Assembly (NCBI GenBank): GCA_907163375.1
Contig: CAJQUW010003042.1
Span: 166,756 to 230,755 of the forward strand
Reading direction: 5' to 3'
DNA length: 64,000 nucleotides
DNA from: Prostheceraeus crozeri
Taxonomy: Eukaryota > Platyhelminthes > Polycladida > Euryleptidae
The notes under the pieces were generated by a model. That model made no database searches and was not told the DNA's origin. It was given only the letters and a program-made list of their open reading frames with translations. Position 1 is the stretch's first letter. Every line of letters starts with the position of its first letter. A program made the position numbers and the translations under genes. This document shows positions 57,757 to 64,000 of this stretch, piece by piece.

Positions 57757-58618
57757 GTCAAGATCCTGCTATTGGCTGATTGCAAGTACGCGTGTGTGTA
57801 TTTCACCTGCGATAAAACCATAGCAATTGTAGATATGAACGACACAAATTTCTCTCAAAAACATTTTGATCTGATAAATGCTGGTGATCGTCAAATATCT
57901 CTTGATACAAAATATGGTGGTAAAGTATATGAGTCTTTACTACTACAAATAGGTAAAAGTGTTATTGACTTGGAGGTGACTGAAGAACGTTGCATTGACT
58001 TAATGACAAAAAAGAACAAACGCATCACAGACCTATTGATAAGAATACCGATTATACATAGTGGTAAAAGGATGGCGTATGAGCCTTTGAACGTTATCAA
58101 TACCAGCGTTAGTGAAAGTGAGAACGAGCCTCCCAAAAAATCAAATCAGATATACGTCAATAGAAAATCAGAGGAAAGGTAATTATGCTAATAATGAAAG
58201 GAGAAGCCAAAAATCCGGCATAACTCTAAACGAACCTTCGGTAGAGCTACCACCCATCGATGAAATTGTCAACTCAAACTTAGAAACTGATATTTCGCAG
58301 GCTAGTCAACCTTCATATAGTGCATCAGCCGCTTCACCAAATCGTCCTACTTTTAAGAAGAAGCTTAATTTTGAACAGTTCGTAGTACAAAAGTTGAACA
58401 TATTGAGTGTGTCACTAACATCTCTTCATAAGAAAAATGAGGAACTCCTAAGTCAACAAAGAGCAATGATGGAGATGCTTATGCAAGCCAATTTACGAAC
58501 AGGATCAACTGAAGCAGCAGTGGCAACATTCAGTAACAGCTTGCCTGCTACATCTGTGGATGAACTCCTTCAACTTGAGTCTGATATTCGTGGAACTCAG
58601 CGCTTGTTCCTGGATCTG
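57757..58618 (+). CDS. DUF4806-like gene, 5' exon(s)
   Basis: Acceptor GTGTTCCAG before 57757. The first frame reads VKILLLADCKYACVYFTCDK and LINAGDRQISLDTKYGGKV, a small beta-rich domain, then an acidic/Pro stretch SESENEPPKK. From about 58170 the coding sense continues in the next frame (ANNERRSQKSGITLN, PTFKKKLNFEQFVVQKLNIL, a Leu/Gln-rich coiled coil, SVDELLQLESDIRGTQRLFL) to donor GTGAGT at 58619, phase 0. The frame change is either a one-base lesion, an assembly error or an unseen splice. Downstream exons at 60017 and 63575 match in phase. Function unknown. Confidence 0.5.
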
Positions 58619-58619
58619 G

Positions 58620-60010
58620 TGAGTACATGATAGAAAAGATAATGTTTTCTAGTATTCGTTTTATTATTTATGTTGAAAAGGTTTTTAAGAAAACGAATGA
58701 AAGGGTTGAAGAAAAAATGTGTCACATTCCTCTGTTTACGGTCGTGTTTTACAATCGATCATTACAAAGGCGCAAGTGTGCACATAAATATTCAGCGATC
58801 AAAATAAGTGTAAGCATGGAATCTCTAGCAGCTTGTTTTTAACTGTAATGTCAATCATTCATCGTTTTATTGAAGTAAATGTGCTCAACAAATCTACCGA
58901 CAGACTGGTTCAATAATCTGGTATGATATTGATATTTCATCGTTTAAAATACATGATCATATACTGTGTGAAGAGACATTGGATCATTAACTAAAAAGTA
59001 GGCCTATGATAAATTAGGAACACAAGTATTTCTAAAATGTTCTGTAAATTGCCATCTTCAAAAGGAATCTAAAGAAAGAAAGTATTAGAGAAACTTCGAT
59101 TACTCATTTTTCATGATCATAATGGGACTTATTGTAGAAGTATCTCAAAATGCAAGTGATAGCTCTTCAATTTTCAAAATGATTCCTAGTAATCCACAGC
59201 GTTATACTTTTCAACTTTTCAGTAACAATGCGGTGGTTATTGAGAAGTTTTATAAGTAAAATTGTGCATTTCGCCCAGATAAAATTCAGCTTGAAAATAA
59301 CATATTGATTTTGAAAAATGGATTTGATTTGATCATAACTGATCATTGATTAGAAAGAGATAATTATAATATATAGTGAGTGCTCGCAATTGCGAAAAAC
59401 TAGTGCCATATAAGCCTCGATCTCATTCGATTCTGTAGAGTCATTCGGAATTTCGTGAAGCTGAGAAAAGTTGGAAATTATAGTTGTGACTTAGCCATTG
59501 TCCGATTAAAGTCAATTCTATTGCTGCCAGTCCTGAATAAATTTCGCTTTGCTAAGCAAATATGCAGCAAAGCTTCTACAGCATGTAACTTCATTGTCCA
59601 GTTATTACTTGCATAATGTTGAAGTATATAACTAATTCAGTTTAATTTTTAAGTCCGGTAAAATCTTATCGGATTTGAAATGTTTAAATCGGGTGCATCC
59701 CCCATTTGTTATACATGTAGATTATATCATCAATGAATTTTTATTTCCCCTAAATCCTTTAAATGACATTCTCATTCAATCATGCATGATGCTATGAAAC
59801 GCGAATCATATAAACTGAATTGAAGGTAGGGTGGTTGAAATGTGATGATGGATTTCACAAATGAGTTATGGGCCCACAGTTGTTTACACGATTTCGTAGT
59901 TTTGAACAGGGATTACAAAACAAACCTAGGCGCGATTCGTTCGAAAATCTTTGTCGTCCGCAATAATCTTCATGTATTATGTCATGAACAAGTAATCGAA
60001 TGATTCTCAT
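58620..60010. other. Intron of the DUF4806-like gene, nothing seen
   Basis: AT-rich 1.4 kb with strong GTGAGT donor and TTTTCAG acceptor at its ends. No repeat recognised. Confidence 0.5.
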
Positions 60011-60016
60011 TTTCAG

Positions 60017-60173
60017 GTTACAATTTTGTCTGCCCTGGGAGGAGATGACGCTTCAAAATGTACTTTTCGTTGCGTCAGGCGAGTTGCTGTCGATGAGGTA
60101 CTACGCCAATTCAATTGGGATGGTTCATGTGGCTGCTTAAAGTTTCCAAGAACAGTTGCTAATGCCATTGTTG
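60017..60173 (+). CDS. DUF4806-like gene, core-domain exon
   Basis: Acceptor TCATTTTCAG, donor GTAAGT, phase 0 in, phase 1 out, 157 nt. It encodes VTILSALGGDDASKCTFRCV, RRVAVDEVLRQFNWDG and LKFPRTVANAIV. The order L..LGG, R..R.V....L...NW.G and a following F...N.I matches the C-terminal DUF4806 domain of animal proteins often found near transposable elements. Domain recognition is from memory. Confidence 0.65.
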
Positions 60174-60549
60174 GTAAGTAAGTCTCATTTTCCTTAGTTT
60201 ATGGGTTGTAACTTCTTGCTTTGTTTATTGAGTCTCAAGATATCTGGGGCAATTCCATAAATAACGCACGGACGTTCTGACACATAGTCGTCATTTCTCG
60301 TCATGAAGCAATGCGACTTTATCCATGAATATTGCACCATACCATGCCAAATTAGTCTGAATATTACTTTCCAAATTATTCACTTTTCAAATATTTAATA
60401 GTAGTCTCTGTAGCGCCGAAAGATGACGTACGTGCGTTATTTACGGAATTGCCCTCTGCTGATTTTCTTCACTGTTCATTTAGTATTGTGCTGTATAGCT
60501 TACTGCCGTTTTTTTGTGTTTTTTGCAATTTGAATCTCTAGCAGGAATT

Positions 60550-60645
60550 TAGATACTAAATAGACCTCTGACGATGGCAACTTCAGATGGTCGAAATGTT
60601 AAGTTTGGCCTTTTAATAAATAACACAATCTGGACCTTATTTCAT
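60550..60645 (+). mobile_element. Penelope-like 3' end motif
   Basis: CCTCTGACGATGGCAACTTC, AGATGGTCGAAATGTTAAG, then TTTTAATAAATAACACAATC. CTGACGA followed by GGTCGAAATGTT is the style of conserved Penelope end, but the intervening bases do not form a good hairpin. No coding part. Confidence 0.45.
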
Positions 60646-61348
60646 TTTGGAAATTGTAGACCAGGAGGCATTTTAAGTGAATCTTTCAAACGTTAGCCAT
60701 TGAACATATGCCTTCACAGATTCTTGTGATATGTATGCAATTACTGAGAACTTTCTACCTGTTATTGCAAGTGCCCGTATTTGATTTTTATTATTTGAAT
60801 TATTACTTAACCTCTATTCTCATGATTATTGTTTCGCTACCAAGCATGTCTCGGTCGCTGACGACCATCCTCAGTAGCGTAACTATAAGCATCAGCTTAT
60901 AAAATAAACATGTTATGTGTGTAGTAGTCTATAGGTTATAATATCAAAGTCACAAGTGAAAGAGATAGATTCTGTAATTGAAAAGTACAGTATAAAACTA
61001 TGCAAAATAAAGGGTTTTAAAAAGCTTAAAATTTGATGAAAATATTCTGTTTTTGTGGTTGCTTATTTAAAGTTCTAAATCATCAACCGCATAAAATCGC
61101 AATGTCTATATCTCCGTTTTTCAAACTTTCATTTTGCGTAGTTTTATAGATCCTTCTTTTCAGTGAAACCTATGTTAATTTTTTATAGTTGTATGTAATA
61201 TAATTGTCGTAAATAGGAAATATACCAGTAAATATGGTCGCCAGATCGAAACATGCTTCGTAACGATGTATGACAAGCATGAACACCACGACTACTTGCA
61301 TTGAAGAGCAATTTAATTAATTTATTACTTTGTGTTACTTCGTTTATA

Positions 61349-62108
61349 CCGTATTTACTCTAATAGAACCCGGGGGGCTCTATTAATTCAGATCGCTCTG
61401 ACCAGGGTTCTATTAGAGGCCCGGGTTCTATTGAATGATCACTAAAAAATTAAAAATATGACATCAACCATAGAATTCGTTGAACCTACATAAAAATGCG
61501 GGCCTATTGTATGACAGTTTTTGCTGTTACTGCTCAGTATACCGTAGTCAAAGTCTTTTTTACATTTACTATGCTCATGGCATATTGAGTGGCAGATGTG
61601 GAGAGGATTATGAACGATCCATAAGCTAACCCGGTAATCGTAATTTAGTCACAAAAAAAATCAAAGACCTACTCGCTGTGCAAAGGAAGAACGGCTACCA
61701 GTTGGAAAAATCTCTATATTGGACTGTATATAAAAGTCTCTATATCTACCGGTATATTGAAAAGCAACTCGAGTCATTCGTCTTCATCTATAATCATCAG
61801 CTCGTCCTTTTCTTCGTGTTCTTCATCGATGTCAAGGTCAACTTCCACTTCGCACAAGCGCGAGAGGGCATCATGGCATGGATGCCCTGCCTTGAAGCAT
61901 TCGATGAGGTCATCTTCGCTACCATCCAATCTTCGCTTGTTTCCTTTGCTTATTTCCCGTCAAATGAATTTTGTTACTGAAAAAATACTTTTTGGTTCAC
62001 CTACAAGGTCAATAAGATGATACTGAGTCTCACCCGGGTTCTATTAATTCAGATTGCTCTGACCCGGGTTTTATTAGAGACCCGGGTTCTATTAGAGTAA
62101 ATACGGTA
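61349..62108. mobile_element. TA-flanked element with CCGTATTTACTCTAATAGAAC ends
   Basis: Left CCGTATTTACTCTAATAGAA and right (reverse complement) the same 20 bases, each next to TA. Variants of GGGTTCTATTAGAG and GGTTCTATTAATTCAGATYG are repeated several times at both ends. The interior minus strand (about 61750-61960) reads RRLDGSEDDLIECFKAG then DLDIDEEHEEKDE and a stop, resembling the acidic tail of pogo/Tigger-type transposases. A decayed, mostly deleted Tc1/mariner-superfamily element is likely. Confidence 0.65.
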
Positions 62109-62192
62109 TATGCATGTACCGTATATTCCTTTCGTGTGCTAGTGTTGTTGACTTGATTGAACATGTCTTAGTCCTTCAAAGTATTTATGATA

Positions 62193-63554
62193 TGGGTAAA
62201 TCCAATTTAATCCACAACATTTGACGAAAATGTGTCTTTGATTTGTAAAATCCATACTTCTGAACTGATTTCAATAGTTTTTTTTAATCGAACCGTAAAG
62301 ATCTCATCTATTATGGCATGGTTTTTAAAAAGTCACAAAGCCAAGACCGTCTTCACAAGTTGCCGCTTTTTGCCGAAAAAAGACCAAAAAAGCATGTCCA
62401 AAGTTACAGTACTCTCACTTCAACACGGATTTTCGATTAGATACATTCAAATACACCCGTTAATATTTATATCATCTGAAAGAAGAAGATCAGCTCTTCA
62501 AGACAGACTAATTTTAAATATTGTAATTAATATTAATCATTGAATTTTCACTGGGTTTCCATTGTCCAATGAAAAAAATGTCCTCTGACCGAGACGTTTT
62601 CTGTCCTCTGACCGAGGTACCTTTTCTCGAAGAATATTGATTCTTCCATAAAACGTTTTGCACCGAACGAATCCTCTAGTGTGCTAGTTTATAAATCCGT
62701 AAAGAAAAGTCAGTTTGATGCCGTTACAAGTGAGCAATATTGATTTATAAATATTTTTATCCGTTTTTTCGACCAGAGAATTCGAATATTCCCAACAATT
62801 TCATATGGATGCTGAAACCAGAAATTTTGTCAGGAATCGATGAAATTTCACACCATTGGAGGGATCCATGCTCTTAACATCAATGCAAAAGAAAATTTTC
62901 ATTTATATCAATTAACCCTCTCAAAATCTCCAAAAACCACGAAAATATCCTCTGACCGAGACCCTAAAAAATTCTCGGTCAGAGGACAACGTTGAAATTG
63001 AAGATCTCGGTCAGAGTACAAGGATCTCGGTCTAAGGACATGATAATGTATGCAATTACATTTAGATCACTTCGTTTTACGCATTCAAGTATTCGTCCTA
63101 AGTTTCCAGTCTCATGAACCCAAATGCACAAACCGAAGAGTTTCCTGTTCGACATCAATTTGTCCTCTGACCGAGACATAAAAAATCTCGGTCAGAGGAC
63201 AAGGTGGGTCACGGTCAACGGACAATATATGCAATACATTACATTTTGGTCACTTCGCTTTACGCATGCAAGCATTCATCCTAAGTTCCCAGTTTCATCA
63301 GCAACCCAAATGCAGAAGCCGAAGAGTTTCCTATTCGACATCTATCTGACCGAGATCAATTTGTCCTCTGACCGAGATGTAGAAAAAATGGCTTTTTAAA
63401 AGTGCTAGATTTCTATGGAAAGCTTTTATTTGGTGTGATCGCCGCTAAGATTTTCGTGTTCAGCGTAAAAAAATGAGTATAAATGCAAATTTTCACGGAA
63501 ATCTGAGACCCAAAGTTAAAAAGACAGAAATGTGGAATAAATTGGATTTACCCA
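62193..63554. mobile_element. TA-flanked element with internal CCTCTGACCGAGAC array
   Basis: Inverted ends TGGGTAAATCCAATTTAWTC followed by CACA, each next to TA (62191-62192, 63555-63556), about 1.36 kb. Inside, the word TCCTCTGACCGAGAY or its complement occurs around ten times in both orientations between about 62579 and 63382. No gene is visible. It ends 20 bp before the last exon of the DUF4806-like gene. Confidence 0.7.
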
Positions 63555-63574
63555 TATGTACTTTTTCTCAACAG

Positions 63575-63759
63575 ATGCTGCTCGTCGAGGGTTCCCTACG
63601 ACATCGGAGGCAAACATTTTCGGTTCAATAAAGCGTGCGATCAAGTCCACAAAGGATGGATATCGGGTAAAGGCAAAACGCGTGCGTTTGGGAGCTAATG
63701 ACGTCGTGAATTCTCACAATAACGATGAAAGTCATGACACTGAGAGTCTCTCTGACTAA
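63575..63759 (+). CDS. DUF4806-like gene, last exon
   Basis: Acceptor TTTCTCAACAG. The leftover G from 60173 plus AT gives Asp. It reads DAARRGFPTTSEANIFGSIK, RAIKSTKDGYRVKAKRVRLG and ends HDTESLSD TAA. The part SEANIF.SIKRAIKS corresponds to the final helix of DUF4806 domains. An AATAAA overlaps 63779-63784, 20 bases after the stop, and would serve as poly(A) signal. The last intron (3.4 kb) contains three transposon insertions. Confidence 0.65.
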
Positions 63760-63837
63760 GACAAAGTGTGTATTTTCTAATAAATCTACGTTTTTAATCG
63801 GATTTCTGTTTTGTATGTATAATTAAGGAATCTAGAG

Positions 63838-64000
63838 AAGGGGTGCTATTTGCCGGATTAAATTAGCAACATAGCTTTTTACCAACTAACATGAGCATGC
63901 GACATTGGCATGCGATTAGCATGCTTTTATGGTATGAAATTTATCTGACGAAAAGCCGGATATCATAAGCATGCTAAAAGCAGGATCTTTTCCCACAGGG
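63838..64000 (-). repeat. Right terminus of the CCCTGTGGG element
   Basis: Contains GCATGCTAAT-like words in both orientations (63894-63930, 63968-63980), CCGGATTAAATTAGCAAC and CCGGATATC, and ends CTTTTCCCACAGGG at the window edge. It mirrors the AGCCGGCGAATATCTGG words at 53787. Confidence 0.6.

Larger units (their letters stand above)
53761..64000. mobile_element. About 10.2-kb element with CCCTGTGGGAAAA ends
   Basis: Left end CCCTGTGGGAAAAAATCATG, CTAATAGCCGG; right end, read inward from 64000, CCCTGTGGGAAAAGATCCTG, CTTTTAGCATGC, with CCGG and GCTAAT words repeated just inside both. The right end coincides with the last base of the window, so the target duplication cannot be read. A third terminus lies at 32333. 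Contents include an FPFEN-type transposase tail, a DUF4806-like spliced gene and several nested smaller elements. Alternatively these are two independent short elements with nothing in common between them. Confidence 0.5.

Noticed and set aside
61757-62020. Ser-rich plus-strand protein
   Set aside because: It is the complement of an acidic minus-strand tail (repeated GAA/GAT codons), so the Ser run is a shadow.
62579-63382. CRISPR array
   Set aside because: The repeats occur in both orientations with irregular spacing in a eukaryotic MITE, and there are no equal-length spacers.

Overview
This is a eukaryotic, AT-rich, intron-containing and very repeat-dense piece of animal DNA. Host exons have GT/AG borders, and the repeats are of animal type: CR1, RTE and R2-like LINEs, Penelope-like elements, tRNA SINEs, piggyBac, hAT and many TIR elements. 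A marine invertebrate fits best, but the phylum cannot be fixed from the sequence. All calls were read by eye. No search, alignment score or identity value was computed.

Two host genes carry the window. (1) Plus strand, 828-21284: the 3' part of a cyclic nucleotide-gated (CNG) channel gene. It has the cyclic-nucleotide-binding exon, a 36-nt phase 1-1 microexon and a large last exon with a C-terminal coiled coil. The rest of the channel lies upstream of the window. (2) Minus strand, 44326-30730: a complete seven-exon gene for a secreted protein of about 284 residues with six cysteines after the signal peptide. It appears only when small exons are joined by splice phase, because none of its reading frames is long.

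The introns and intergenic DNA are filled with repeats. 1134-12015 holds a tRNA SINE, TA-flanked foldback elements, a 5'-truncated LINE and an 830-bp foldback. 12052-20229 holds palindromic head-to-head SINEs, a CR1-like LINE and a MITE with a nested Penelope pair that carries a hammerhead-like fold. 21285-30620 is intergenic: MITEs, an orphan histone-type stem-loop and a TA-flanked composite with inverted Penelope copies. 30844-44280 (introns of gene 2) holds an R2-like LINE fragment, four copies of one MITE family, Penelope pieces including a GIY-YIG domain, and a transposon whose protein resembles DUF7869.

43560-64000 is almost wall-to-wall transposons: an RTE tail, a 2.63-kb piggyBac with TTAA duplications, a 4.15-kb element with about 380-bp inverted ends around an unclassified transposase-like gene, and, directly abutting it, a roughly 10.2-kb stretch whose two ends (53761 and 64000) share the inverted terminus CCCTGTGGGAAAA. 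That stretch contains a hAT remnant, a transposase C-terminus of the FPFEN type and a spliced gene resembling DUF4806 proteins, with several smaller TIR elements nested inside. The best candidates for undescribed systems are this 10-kb element, the long-TIR element, the DUF7869-type element and the palindromic SINEs.
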